Assembly: GCF_003030345.1 (NCBI RefSeq)
Contig: NZ_CP028158.1
Coordinates: 4,216,001 to 4,280,000, forward strand
Direction of reading: 5' to 3'
DNA length: 64,000 nt
Source: Plantactinospora sp. BC1
GTDB lineage: Bacteria; Actinomycetota; Actinomycetes; Mycobacteriales; Micromonosporaceae
Made by a program: the position numbers and the translations under genes
Shown here: positions 31,438 to 41,500 of the stretch, piece after piece
How positions within the stretch are numbered: the stretch's first letter is position 1
Layout: the number at the start of each line of letters is the position of its first letter
The notes under the pieces: model-generated
The model's input: only the letters and a program-made list of their open reading frames with translations
Databases searched by the model: none
What the model was told of the DNA's origin: nothing

Positions 31438-33525
31438 CTATGCCGTGACGCGCAGCCGGTCGAGGATCCAGGCCGCGACGAACGCCTCCTCGCGCCAGGA
31501 GTCGTAGCGCCCGCTCGGACCGCCGTGCCCGGCACCCATCTCCGTCTTGAGCAGGTACGACCCCTGCGGGGCGACCGCCCGGAGCCGGGCGATCCACTTC
31601 GCCGGCTCGTGGTAGAGCACCCGGGTGTCGTTCAGGCTGGTGACGGCGAGGATCGGCGGGTAGTCCTGCGCGGTGACGTTCTCGTACGGCGAATACGACT
31701 TCATGTACGCGTACACCTCGGGGTCGGCCAGCGGGTTGCCCCACTCCTCCCACTCGGTGACGGTCAGCGGCAGCGACGGGTCGAGGATCGAGTTGAGCGG
31801 GTCGACGAACGGCACCTGCGCGACGATCCCGGCGAAGGCGTCCGGGGCGATGTTGGCCACCGCGCCCATCAGCAGCCCGCCGGCCGAGCCGCCCCGGGCG
31901 ACCAGCCGGTCCGCCGAGGTCCAACCGGCCTTGACCAGGTGTCGGGCGGTGGCCACGAAGTCGGTGAAGGTGTTCTTCTTGGCCAGCAGCTTGCCGGTCT
32001 CGTACCACCGGCGGCCCAGCTCGCCACCGCCGCGCACGTGCGCGATCGCGAAGACCACGCCCCGGTCCAGCAGGGAGAGCCGGGGGATCGAGAACCACGG
32101 GTCCATGCTGGCCTCGTAGGAGCCGTAGCCGTAGAGCACGCAGGGCGCCGAGCCGTCCCGGGGCGTGCCGACCCGGCAGACCAGCGAGATCGGCACCCGG
32201 GTCCCGTCGTCGGCCAGCGCCCAGTCCCGGTGCTGCTCGTAGTGCGCCGGGTCGAAGTCGCCGAGCACCGGCTTCCGCTTGCGCAGCACCATCTCCCGGG
32301 TGACCAGGTCGAAGTCGTAGACGGAGTCGGGGGTGGTCAGCGAGGCGTAGTGCAGCCGTACGCTGGTGGTCTGGTATTCGGGGTTGCTGTGCAGCCCGAC
32401 GTCGTAGAGCGGCTCCGGAAAGTCGATGTCGTACGACTCGGTACTGCCGACCGGCAGCACCCGGATCCCGGTCAGCCCCGCCGTGCGCAGCGACACCACG
32501 ATGTGGTTGGCGAAGGCGTCGACCGCCTCCAGTCGGGTACCGGGGGTGTGCTCGATCATCGGCACCCAGTCCCCGGGCGCGTCCGCCGAGGTGTACGCGA
32601 GCGCGAAGTCCTCCGCGCCGTCGTTGTGCAGGATCAGGAACCGGTGCCCGTGGTGCTCGATCGAGTATTCGATGCCCTGCCGCCGGGGCGCGATCACCGC
32701 CGGCTCGCCGGTCGGGTTGCTGGCCGGGATGACCCGGACCTCGCTGGTGACCTTGCTCTGCGAGTCGATGACGACGAAGTTCTCCGAGCGGGTCAGCCCG
32801 ACGCCGACCCAGAACCGCTCGTCGTCCTCCTGGTAGACGATCTCGTCGGCGTCCGCCGACGTGCCGACGGTGTGCCGCCAGACCCGGTAGGGCCGCCAGC
32901 TCTCGTCGACGGTCAGATAGAACAATGTGGAGCCGTCGGCCGACCAGGCGCTGCCGTAGAACGTGTTCGGCACCTCGTCGGCGAGCACCTCGCCGGTGCT
33001 GAGGTCCTTGACCCGCAGCGTGAACCGCTCGTCACCGGCGAAGTCGGTGGAGTAGGCGAGCCAGCGCCCGTCCGGGCTGACGCCGTAGGTGCCGAGGGCG
33101 AAGAAGTCGTGCCCCTGCGCCAGCGCGTTGCCGTCGAGCAGGATCTCCTCGCCGGGCAGCGGCAAGCCGTCCTCCGGCATCGACGGGGTCGCCTCGCCGT
33201 CGCGTACCGCCCGGCGGCAGTGGATGCCGTACTGCTGGCCTTCGACCGTCCGGGTGTAGTACCAGTGGCCGTTCTTGCGGCTCGGCACCGATAGATCGGT
33301 TTCTTTGGTCCGCCGCTTCGTCTCGTTGAACAGCGTCTCCCGCAACAGACCGAGTCGGGCCGTGGTCTGCTCGGTGTAGGTGTTCTCCGCGGTCAGGTAG
33401 CCGATCGTGTCCGGGTCGTCCTTGTCGGCGAGCCAGGCGTACTCGTCGATCACCGTGTCGCCGTGGTGGGTGCGCTCGGTCGGCACCCGCTTGGCGACGG
33501 GGGCGGCGGTCGTCTCAGTGGTCAC
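31438..33525 (-). CDS. ptrB: S9 family oligopeptidase B
   Basis: The 695-residue protein is a full-length prolyl oligopeptidase family member. An N-terminal beta-propeller (about 75-410) is followed by an alpha/beta hydrolase domain with the nucleophile in GGSAGG (Ser547), Asp633 in SLNDTRV and His667 in GAGHGG. SYGxY-like YGYGSYEASMDPWFS and AHVRGGGELGRRWYE mark the oligopeptidase B group, which cleaves short peptides after basic residues in the cytoplasm. No signal peptide is present. It is divergent from the FAD oxidoreductase gene and convergent with the MerR-HEAT operon. Confidence 0.93.
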   Translation of the reverse strand: MTTETTAAPVAKRVPTERTHHGDTVIDEYAWLADKDDPDTIGYLTAENTYTEQTTARLGLLRETLFNETKRRTKETDLSVPSRKNGHWYYTRTVEGQQYGIHCRRAVRDGEATPSMPEDGLPLPGEEILLDGNALAQGHDFFALGTYGVSPDGRWLAYSTDFAGDERFTLRVKDLSTGEVLADEVPNTFYGSAWSADGSTLFYLTVDESWRPYRVWRHTVGTSADADEIVYQEDDERFWVGVGLTRSENFVVIDSQSKVTSEVRVIPASNPTGEPAVIAPRRQGIEYSIEHHGHRFLILHNDGAEDFALAYTSADAPGDWVPMIEHTPGTRLEAVDAFANHIVVSLRTAGLTGIRVLPVGSTESYDIDFPEPLYDVGLHSNPEYQTTSVRLHYASLTTPDSVYDFDLVTREMVLRKRKPVLGDFDPAHYEQHRDWALADDGTRVPISLVCRVGTPRDGSAPCVLYGYGSYEASMDPWFSIPRLSLLDRGVVFAIAHVRGGGELGRRWYETGKLLAKKNTFTDFVATARHLVKAGWTSADRLVARGGSAGGLLMGAVANIAPDAFAGIVAQVPFVDPLNSILDPSLPLTVTEWEEWGNPLADPEVYAYMKSYSPYENVTAQDYPPILAVTSLNDTRVLYHEPAKWIARLRAVAPQGSYLLKTEMGAGHGGPSGRYDSWREEAFVAAWILDRLRVTA

Positions 33526-33596
33526 CCGGTCACGTTACCCGTCCCGACCGCTCCGACGGCGGCCGGTCCGAGCCGGACGTTGCCGAAAATTAGCAC

Positions 33597-35141
33597 ATGT
33601 GTACGATGACCAAGGTGGGGGAGATCTCGATAGAACGGCGCGGGGGCGCTGACATCGCACGGCGGCTGGCGGGCATCTGTGGTGCCCACTTCGCCCGGCC
33701 GGCGGGGGCGGCCGACGGCGTGGCCGGCACGGTGGCCCGCTGGGTCGCGGCGCCGGGCAACCCGGAGGCGGTCACCGAGGTGGTCCGGCTCGCCGCCGAA
33801 CACGACCTCTCGGTGGTGCCCCGGGGGGCCGGCACCAAACTCGACTGGGGCATGCCCCCGTCGCAGGTCGACATCGTGCTGGACACCGGGCGACTCGCCG
33901 GGGTCTGGCAGCAGCCGGAGGACGAGCTGGTGGCCGAGATCGGTGCGGGCACGCCGGTCCGGGCCGCCGAGGCGATCCTGGAGCGGACCGGGCGTCGACT
34001 GCCGATCGACGTACCCTCGGTCGGCGCCACCCTGGGCGGCGTGGTCGCGGCGAACGAGAGCGGCCCGCTCCGGCACCTGCACGGCCGCCCCTGCGACCAG
34101 CTCGTCGGGGTCAGCTACGTCGACGCCTCGGGGGTGCTCGCGCACGCCCGGGCCGGCGCGGCCGGCGACTCCGGGGAGCGGTCCGGCCAGGTGCCGGCCG
34201 ACCCCGACGTCGCCCGGCTGCTCTGCGGGTCGCAGGGCGCGCTCGGCGTGCTGGTCTCGGCGACCCTGCGGGTGCAGCCGATCCCGGCCAGCCGGGGTTG
34301 GGTGGTCCGTTCGGTCTGGACCCCGCTGGAGGTGCACGACCTGGTCCGGGCCGTCCTCGACGCCGAGCTGCGGCCGACCGCGATCGAGGTCGACCTGCCC
34401 GGCGGCCGCACGCAGGCGGCCGGGCGCGGCCCGCGGAGCCTCGGCTCCGGCGGGCACCTTCCGCCGGACGGTCCGGGTGCCACGGGGGCACCCGGCCCGT
34501 CCGGCCGGTCGTCGGCGCGAGGCTGGTTCGAGACGCCGGTCCGGCCCGGCGTTCCGGCCCGCCCCGTCGGCGGTTCCGGCGACCGGGCGGAACCCGGGTC
34601 GGGTCGGGCGGCCGGGCCGCGCGGTTGGTCCGGCGAGCCCGGCGCCGGCACCCTGGCCGTACTCCTCGAAGGCGGGCCGGCCGAGGTGGCCGAGCGGGCC
34701 GGCCGGTTGACGGCGCTGCTCGGCGGCGACGCCCGGGCGGTCGGCGCGGCACCCGGGTGGTGGCGCCGTTATCCGTTCCGGCCGGACGACGTCGCGCTGC
34801 GCATCGAGGTGCCGATCGGTGACCTGCACGCCGCCGTCTACGCGCTGCGGGACGCCGCCGGGGCGCCGGTGCCGGTACGCGGCTCGGCGGGGCTCGGTGT
34901 CGTGCACGCCGCGCTGCCGTCCGACTCGTCGCCGGAGCGGGTCGGCGCCATCCTCGACGGCGTACGGGCGGTGCTGCGCGCCCGCTCCGGCCGCTGCGTG
35001 GTGGTCGCCGCTCCGCCCCGGATCCGCGAGGCGGTGGACCTCTGGGGGGAACTGCCCGACCTTCCGCTGTTGCGCCGGGTCAAGGAGCGCTTCGATCCGG
35101 CCCGACGACTTGCCCCCGGGCGCTATCCGGGCGGCATCTGA
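33597..35141 (+). CDS. FAD-binding oxidoreductase, GlcE-like
   Basis: The 514-residue protein has an N-terminal FAD PCMH domain: PGNPEAVTEVVRLAAEHDLSVVPRGAGTKLDWG, then DELVAEIGAGTPVRAAEAIL, VPSVGATLGGVVAANESGPLRH and LLCGSQGALGVLVSATLRV. The C-terminal part (RIEVPIGDLHAAVYALRDA to VKERFDPARRLAPGRYPGGI) matches the GlcE subunit of glycolate oxidase. An insert rich in Gly, Pro, Arg and Ser (about 275-355) interrupts the fold and is unlike the family. No glcD or glcF gene is adjacent. The message is probably leaderless: AAAATT lies seven bases before the ATG at 33597, which sits inside the palindrome CACATGTG. A second ATG at 33606 is possible. Confidence 0.85.
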   Translation: MCTMTKVGEISIERRGGADIARRLAGICGAHFARPAGAADGVAGTVARWVAAPGNPEAVTEVVRLAAEHDLSVVPRGAGTKLDWGMPPSQVDIVLDTGRLAGVWQQPEDELVAEIGAGTPVRAAEAILERTGRRLPIDVPSVGATLGGVVAANESGPLRHLHGRPCDQLVGVSYVDASGVLAHARAGAAGDSGERSGQVPADPDVARLLCGSQGALGVLVSATLRVQPIPASRGWVVRSVWTPLEVHDLVRAVLDAELRPTAIEVDLPGGRTQAAGRGPRSLGSGGHLPPDGPGATGAPGPSGRSSARGWFETPVRPGVPARPVGGSGDRAEPGSGRAAGPRGWSGEPGAGTLAVLLEGGPAEVAERAGRLTALLGGDARAVGAAPGWWRRYPFRPDDVALRIEVPIGDLHAAVYALRDAAGAPVPVRGSAGLGVVHAALPSDSSPERVGAILDGVRAVLRARSGRCVVVAAPPRIREAVDLWGELPDLPLLRRVKERFDPARRLAPGRYPGGI

Positions 35142-35158
35142 CCCCTGGGCGGGGGTGC

Positions 35159-35194
35159 GCCCGGCCCGGTCGGTGTGAACCGGCCGGGCCGGGC
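35159..35194. terminator. Bidirectional hairpin between GlcE-like and M23 genes
   Basis: A 16-base-pair stem with one G-U pair and a GTGA loop lies between the stops of these convergent genes. The arms run 35159-35174 and 35179-35194. Confidence 0.8.
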
Positions 35195-35200
35195 CTGGGG

Positions 35201-35986
35201 TCAGCAGTTCGGCACCCCGGGCAGTTGTGCGGCGGGATGGTCGATGTAGATGTTGGTCATGAAGCCGTTCTGGTCCCGCAACCGGGACCACCAGTTGTTG
35301 GTGTAGCCCTCGGCGCTCACCGTGTCGCCCTGCTTCTGACAGAGCACGTAGACCAGGGTGGGTCCGGCCAGTGTGGTGACCGTGGGTGCGGCGAGCCGGG
35401 CGTCGGAGCGTACCCGCACCCCGCTGCCCCAGGTCCAGAAGGCGGTGCCGCCACCGCACCCGTTGTCGCTGGTCAGATGCCGCTGGTTGTACGAGCCGGG
35501 ATAGGGGGCGAGCGAGCCGCCGTTGATCACGATGGTCTGCCCGACCCCGTTGTAGAGCTGCTCGTAGTGGATGTGTGCCCCGGTCGAGTTGCCGGTGCTG
35601 CCGGTGGTGCCGATCTGCTGGCCCTGGCCGACCGTGGCCCCGTCGGCCACCGAGAACGCGGCGAGGTGGAAGTAGTACGTCGTCCAGCCGCCGCCGTGGT
35701 TGATCACGATGTAGTTGCCGGCGCCGCCGGCCTGGTAGTAGCGCCGGGCGGTGCCGCCGGCGGAGGCGAGCACCGGGGTGCCGGCGGTGGCGCCGCCGTC
35801 GGAGCGGACGAAGTCGAGCGCGAGGCGTACCTCGGCGCTGTGGTGGCTGTAGGTCCAGCGCTGTCCACAGGGGAACGGCGCCTTGAAGACCGGGGCGGCG
35901 TGTGCGGGGGTCGCCGCCACCAGTGTCGCGGCGAGCGTGGTGCAGACGGTTGCCGTCAGGACGATGAGTAACCGGATCGATCGCAA
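35201..35986 (-). CDS. Secreted M23 family metallopeptidase
   Basis: The 261-residue protein has a signal peptide (RSIRLLIVLTATVCTTLAATLVAATPAHA, cut near residue 30). The M23/LytM domain covers about 35-150. Probable zinc ligands are a His at 48 or 49, Asp58, and the second His of HIHYE (138-140), with His107 in YYFHLAAF. The spacing between the first His and Asp58 is longer than in the common HxxxD form. The remaining residues 175-261 contain an SH3-like domain (RVRSDARLAAPTVTTLAGPTLVYVLCQKQGDTV, NNWWSRLRDQNGFMTNIYI) for wall binding. It would cut peptide bridges in peptidoglycan outside the membrane. Confidence 0.88.
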   Translation of the reverse strand: MRSIRLLIVLTATVCTTLAATLVAATPAHAAPVFKAPFPCGQRWTYSHHSAEVRLALDFVRSDGGATAGTPVLASAGGTARRYYQAGGAGNYIVINHGGGWTTYYFHLAAFSVADGATVGQGQQIGTTGSTGNSTGAHIHYEQLYNGVGQTIVINGGSLAPYPGSYNQRHLTSDNGCGGGTAFWTWGSGVRVRSDARLAAPTVTTLAGPTLVYVLCQKQGDTVSAEGYTNNWWSRLRDQNGFMTNIYIDHPAAQLPGVPNC

Positions 35987-36029
35987 GGGTTCCGTCCTTC
36001 CCGAGCGGGGGTGGGGGAACGGCCGGCCT

Positions 36030-36115
36030 TTGCGTACGCAACGGAATGCTATCGAGCGGATCGGAACATGTAAATACTTACCCTAACGAATGTTCAGGCG
36101 TGAAGGTTTCCTTCA
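36030..36115. promoter_or_regulatory. Palindrome and hairpin between M23 and SpoIIE genes
   Basis: TTGCGTACGCAA (36030-36041) is a perfect palindrome in the M23 promoter region. GAACAT/ATGTTC arms lie at 36064 and 36090. TGAAGG-TTT-CCTTCA (36101-36115) is a small hairpin that may end the SpoIIE transcript. The binding proteins are unknown. Confidence 0.4.
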
Positions 36116-36141
36116 GTCCTGTGCCTCGGCGCGGATGGCGA

Positions 36142-38247
36142 TCAGCCGACAGAGTCGTTGCGGAGTACCAGGATCGCGATGTCGTCCCGGGGCGACTCGA
36201 CCGAAAAGTTGATCGCCGCCGCGCGCAGCCGGGCCGCCACCACGTCCGCCGAATAGCCGGCCAGCGGCGCCGCCGCGTCCCGCAGCCGCTCGGTGCCGAA
36301 GAGTTCCCGGCCGCGCCGCCGCTCGGTCACCCCGTCGGTGTAGAAGACCAGCGCGTCACCGGGGTCGAGCCGCACCTCGGCGACCGGCGAGGCGATCGAG
36401 TCGAGCAGGCCGAGCGCGGTACCCCCGGAACCCACGAACGACGCCCGCCCGTCGGCCCGGACCAGCACCGGCCGGTCGTGGCCGGCCAGGTAGAGCGAGA
36501 CGGTGAGCCGGCCGGCCGGGTCCCGGTCCACGGCGGCCAGCGCGAGCGTGCAATATCGGCCGCCGCCCCGCTCCACCAGCGTGCCGTTGAGCCGGTCCAG
36601 CGCCTCCGGCAGCGGCTTGCCGTCACCGACCAGCACCCGGATCACGTCCCGGACCAGCCCGGTCACCGCCGCCGCCTGCACGCCCTTGCCGGAGACGTCC
36701 CCGACCACCACCAGCCAGCGGTCCTCGGCCAGCGGTACGACGTCGTAGAAGTCGCCGCCCACCTCGGCCGCGTCCCCGGTCGGCACGTACTCGGCGGCGA
36801 ACCCGATGCCGTCCACCACCGGCAGCACCGGCGGCAGCAGCGACTGCTGGAGGGTCTGCGCCACCTTGCGCCGCTCGTCGTGGATCCGGGCGTTCTCGAT
36901 GGCCAGCGCCGCCCGCCGGGCCACGTCCTCCAGCACGGCGATCTCGTCCGGATCGTGCCGGTGCCGCTGGTGCCGGCCGACCGCCAGGGTGCCGAGCCGC
37001 TGCCCCCGGGCGACCAGCGGGATGGCGAAACCGTCCATCGGAGCGCCGATCGGCACCTGCCCCTGGCTGCGCGACGCCTCGCGCAACCGGGACTGCACCG
37101 AGTCGGGACCGTCCTCGGAGAGCATCTTGTGCAGCTGCGGCAGCACCGCCTCGTCGGCGTGGGTGGCGGCGGCCAGCTTCAACCGCCCCCACTCGTCGGT
37201 GACGTGCACCGCGCACCACTGCCCGAGCCGGGGCACCACGAGCTGCGGGATCAGCGCCATCGTCAGCTCGACGTCGAGCGACTGGGCGAGCAGTTCGCTC
37301 GCCTCGGCGAGGAAGGTCAGCCAGGTCTGCCGGCGTACGTCGGCGCGGCGCAGCCGGTCGTTCTCCAGGTGCAGGGAGAGCCGCTCGGCGACGAGCGCGG
37401 CGAGCGGGCGGGCGTACCCGGAGGGCGCGGCGTCGAGTTCCAACTCCCCGGCGTACGGCCGGTGCACGGTCAACGGCACCCGGATCAGCTCGTCGCCGGG
37501 GCGGGGCTGCCGGCCGTACCTGGCGAGCAGTTGCCAGCCGGCGCCGTCGCCCCGGTCGAGGCGTACCGCACCGCCGGCCGCGCCGACCATGTCGCCGACC
37601 CGGACCAGCAGGTCGGCGGCGAAGGTGGGCAGCGGATCGTCGGCGTACGGGTCGGGGGCGGTCTGCATCAGCGCGCTCATCGCCCCGGCGGTCGGCGCGG
37701 ACGGGCCGGGCGGGGCGCCGACGCCGCCGGCCATGCCGCCGACGACGCTGTGCGCCACCGTCTCCGCCGGGTGCTTCGTCGGGTCGGCCGGGCCCTTGCG
37801 GTCCAGCCGGAACCAGACGCCCTTGCCGGTGGCCTGGTGGGTGGTGCCCCACCGGCTGGCGAAGTGGTCGACCAGGAGCAGGCCCCGACCCCGCTCGGAG
37901 ACCTGCGAGATGTCCGTCAGGTCGTTTCTGGGCCGGGCCGTCACGTCGTCGATCGGTCCGGCCGCGAAGTCCGAGACCGTCACCGTCAGGCCGGAGGAGT
38001 CCGCGACGACCTCGATGTCCAGTTCGGTGCGGGCGTGCTCGACCGCGTTGGTGGAGAGTTCCGTGGTGAGCAGCAGTGCCTCGTTGAGCAGTTCCTCGAG
38101 CGCCGCCTCGGCGAGTACCGACCGGACCAGGGCGCGCGCAGCCGCCGGGGTACGCCGGTCGGCGGGTAGCCGTACCCGGCGCAGTTGCTCGCCCGTGCCC
38201 CCGCTGTCCGTCCCGCCGGTGCCCGTGCCGCCCGCCTCCGCTGACAC
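36142..38247 (-). CDS. SpoIIE family protein phosphatase with HATPase and GAF domains
   Basis: I take the GTG at 38247, which has GGAGG nine bases upstream (701 residues). The N-terminal part (about 20-145) is an RsbW-like HATPase_c_2 domain: LLTTELSTNAVEHARTELDI, VSDFAAGP and RGRGLLLVDHFASRWG. A central GAF-like sensory region spans about 255-455, with SLHLENDRLRRADVRRQ as a coiled helix. The C-terminal PP2C/SpoIIE phosphatase has VGGDFYDVV, VVVGDVSGKG, ALVFYTDGVTERR and PRDDIAILVLR. A protein carrying both kinase-type and phosphatase-type modules can set the phosphorylation state of STAS antagonists, and one such gene lies at 43.6 kb. It is divergent from the HAMP-array kinase. Confidence 0.92.
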   Translation of the reverse strand: MSAEAGGTGTGGTDSGGTGEQLRRVRLPADRRTPAAARALVRSVLAEAALEELLNEALLLTTELSTNAVEHARTELDIEVVADSSGLTVTVSDFAAGPIDDVTARPRNDLTDISQVSERGRGLLLVDHFASRWGTTHQATGKGVWFRLDRKGPADPTKHPAETVAHSVVGGMAGGVGAPPGPSAPTAGAMSALMQTAPDPYADDPLPTFAADLLVRVGDMVGAAGGAVRLDRGDGAGWQLLARYGRQPRPGDELIRVPLTVHRPYAGELELDAAPSGYARPLAALVAERLSLHLENDRLRRADVRRQTWLTFLAEASELLAQSLDVELTMALIPQLVVPRLGQWCAVHVTDEWGRLKLAAATHADEAVLPQLHKMLSEDGPDSVQSRLREASRSQGQVPIGAPMDGFAIPLVARGQRLGTLAVGRHQRHRHDPDEIAVLEDVARRAALAIENARIHDERRKVAQTLQQSLLPPVLPVVDGIGFAAEYVPTGDAAEVGGDFYDVVPLAEDRWLVVVGDVSGKGVQAAAVTGLVRDVIRVLVGDGKPLPEALDRLNGTLVERGGGRYCTLALAAVDRDPAGRLTVSLYLAGHDRPVLVRADGRASFVGSGGTALGLLDSIASPVAEVRLDPGDALVFYTDGVTERRRGRELFGTERLRDAAAPLAGYSADVVAARLRAAAINFSVESPRDDIAILVLRNDSVG

Positions 38248-38590
38248 CCTTCGTATCCTCCAGCGATCCGAGATCCAGGCCACCCTATCCGGGGCCGGGC
38301 AGGTCCGCGCCCCGCTCATGCCGGGCAGGCGGTCGCCGCGGGACCGCGCTAGGCTGGACGCTGCCCTACTTGACCGTTCTGCCCGCTTTGCCGCCTGGTT
38401 GGTCCCGTCGGTCGCCACCCGCGACCTCCGGCGTGCGCCGAGGGTGGCACTGGATGGACGAAAGGCACAATGATGGTGTGGCCGCCGCCCGTACGGAACC
38501 GCGGGGGGTGCGGCGGAGCGGATGTGCCGACCACCTGGCGGCGCGGGCCGGCGGACCGGCCCACCTCCTTCGAAACCTGAGCGAGGAACG
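38248..38590. other. Divergent intergenic region, SpoIIE / HAMP kinase
   Basis: This 343-base region must hold both divergent promoters. It includes a possible small frame (38454-38594) described separately. I see no strong palindrome or riboswitch-like structure. Confidence 0.4.
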
Positions 38591-38594
38591 ATGA
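38454..38594 (+). CDS. Candidate small upstream ORF coupled to HAMP kinase
   Basis: A 46-codon frame from ATG at 38454 (GAGGG nine bases before it) ends in a TGA that overlaps the ATG of the kinase (ATGA). The overlap suggests coupling, but third-position GC is only about 70 percent, well below neighbouring genes, and the product resembles nothing I know. Confidence 0.25.
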   Translation: MDERHNDGVAAARTEPRGVRRSGCADHLAARAGGPAHLLRNLSEER

Positions 38595-41500
38595 CCACGG
38601 CGAAACAGATCTCTGCCGAGGAGCGGTCCACCGCCGAGGACGCGGTGCTGCTCAGCGAGCTCGCCGAGGCGTTGCGGCGGGTCCGTCGCGGCGATCTGAA
38701 GGTACGGCTGCCGCGCCGGGCGGGTGTCGCGGGCGAAGTGGCCGACGCCTTCAACGAGGTGGTGTCGGTGCAGGAGCGGCAGCACCTGGACCTGCGCCGG
38801 ATCAGCCGGATCGTCGGTCGGGACGGCCGGCTCACCGAGCGGCTGGACGAGGAGGGGCTGGACGGCGCCTGGGCCGAGGGGCAGCGGGCGATCAACTCGC
38901 TCATCGACGACCTCGGCCGGCCGACCACCGAGATCGCCCGGGTCATCGTGGCGGTGGCCGACGGCGACCTCTCCCAGCACATGGCGCTGGAGATCGACGG
39001 TCGCCCGCTGCGCGGTGAGTACCTCCGGATCGGCCGCACGGTCAACACCATGGTCGACCAGCTCTCGTCCTTCTCCAACGAGGTGACCCGGGTGGCCCGG
39101 GAGGTGGGCACCGAGGGTGAGCTGGGCGGTCAGGCCGACGTACGCGGTGTCGCCGGCACCTGGAAGGACCTCACCGACTCGGTGAACACCATGGCGTCGA
39201 ACCTGACGTACCAGGTGCGGTCGATTTCCCAGGTGACCACGGCGATGGCCCGGGGCGACCTGTCGCAGAAGATCACCGTTTCCGCCAAGGGCGAGGTCGC
39301 CGAGCTGGCGCACACCATCAACGGGCTGACCGACACGCTGCGGCTCTTCGCCGAGCAGGTGACCCGGGTGGCCCGGGAGGTCGGCACCGAGGGCAAGCTC
39401 GGCGGTCAGGCGGACGTGCCGAACGTCGCCGGCACCTGGAAGGACCTCACCGACAGCGTCAACTCGATGGCGTCGAACCTGACCGCCCAGGTCCGGAACA
39501 TCGCCCAGGTCTCGACGGCGGTGGCCCGGGGCGACCTGAGCCAGAAGATCACGGTGGCCGCACAGGGCGAGATCCTGGAGCTGAAGGACACCGTCAACAC
39601 GATGGTGGATCAGCTCTCGTCCTTCGCCGACGAGGTGACCCGGGTGGCCCGGGAGGTCGGCATCGAGGGCAAGCTCGGCGGCCAGGCCCAGGTACGCGGC
39701 GTCTCCGGCACCTGGCGGGCGCTGACCGAGAACGTCAACCAGCTCGCCGGCAACCTCACCTCGCAGGTCCGGAACATCTCCCAGGTCTCCACCGCCGTCG
39801 CCAAGGGCGACCTGTCGCAGAAGATCACCGTGGACGCGCAGGGCGAGATCCTGGAGCTGAAGTCGACGGTGAACACGATGGTGGACCAGCTCTCGTCCTT
39901 CGCGGACGAGGTGACCCGGGTGGCCCGGGAGGTCGGCACCGAGGGCAAGCTCGGCGGTCAGGCCGAGGTGAAGGGGGTCTCCGGTACCTGGCGGGATCTC
40001 ACCGACAACGTGAACTCGATGGCGTCGAACCTGACCGCCCAGGTCCGGAACATCGCCTCGGTCACCACGGCGGTGGCGAAGGGTGACCTGTCGCAGAAGA
40101 TCACCGTCGACGCCCGGGGCGAGATCCTGGAGCTGAAGTCGACGGTGAACACGATGGTGGACCAGCTTTCGTCGTTCGCCGACGAGGTGACCCGGGTGGC
40201 CCGGGAGGTCGGCACCGAGGGCAAGCTCGGCGGCCAGGCCCAGGTACGCGGCGTGGCCGGCACCTGGCGGGACCTGACCGACAACGTGAACTCGATGGCG
40301 TCGAACCTGACCGCGCAGGTCCGGAACATCGCCCAGGTCTCGACGGCGGTGGCCCGGGGCGACCTGAGCCAGAAGATCACCGTGGACGCCCAGGGCGAGA
40401 TCCTCGAACTCAAGCAGACCGTGAACACGATGGTGGACCAGCTCTCGTCGTTCGCCGACGAGGTGACCCGGGTGGCCCGGGAGGTCGGCACCGAGGGCAA
40501 GCTCGGCGGCCAGGCCCAGGTGAAGGGGGTCTCCGGTACCTGGCGGGACCTGACCGACAACGTGAACTCGATGGCGTCGAACCTGACCGCCCAGGTCCGC
40601 AACATCGCCTCGGTCACCACGGCGGTGGCCCGGGGCGACCTGTCGCAGAAGGTCACCGTCGACGCTCGGGGCGAGATCCTGGAGCTGAAGGGCACCGTCA
40701 ACACGATGGTGGACCAGCTCTCGTCGTTCGCCCAGGAGCTGACCCGGGTCGGCCGCGAGGTCGGCGTCGAGGGCAAGCTCGGCGGTCAGGCCCAGGTCAA
40801 GGGCGTCTCCGGTACCTGGCGGGACATCACCGAGAACGTCAACCAGCTCGCCGCCACGCTGACCACCCAGCTCCGGGCGATCGCCCAGGTCTCCACGGCG
40901 GTGACCACCGGTGACCTGACCCAGCGGATCGCCGTACAGGCGCAGGGCGAGGTCGCGGAGCTGAAGGACAACATCAACCAGATGATCGTCACGCTCCGGG
41001 AGACCACCAAGAAGAACGCCGAGCAGGGCTGGCTCGACTCCAACCTGGCCCGGATCGGCGGCCTGCTCCAGGGGCAGCGCGACCTCGGCGAGGTCTGCCG
41101 CATGATCATGACCGAGGTGACCCCGCTGGTCGACGCGCAGCTCGGCGCCTTCTTCCTCGCCGACACCGACGAGGCGGTGATGCGGCTGCGGCTCACCGCG
41201 TCGTACGGCTACGTGGCCCGGCACCACGACGTCACGTTCGGCCCCGGTGAGGGGCTGGTCGGGCAGGCCGCGCTCTCCCGCCGGACGATCCGGGTCGGCG
41301 CCCCGCCGAACGGCAGCCTGACCGTCCGCTCCGGACTCGCCGCCACGCCGCCGGCCGACCTGGTCGTGCTGCCGGTGCTCTTCGAGGGGGAACTGCTCGG
41401 CGTCATCGAGTTCGCCAGCGTCTCGCCCTTCTCCGACCTGCACCTGGCCTTCCTGGAGCGGCTGGTCCTCACCATCGGCATCGCGGTGAACACCATCCAG

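Noticed and set aside
35201-35986. M23 peptidase considered inactive because the usual HxxxD spacing is missing
   Set aside because: His residues at 48 and 49 are available at a longer spacing from Asp58, and the HxH motif is intact, so loss of activity cannot be claimed.
39083-41014. Regular 276-bp repeats considered as a CRISPR-like or satellite array
   Set aside because: The repeats are coding, in frame and translate into HAMP modules. No spacers are present.
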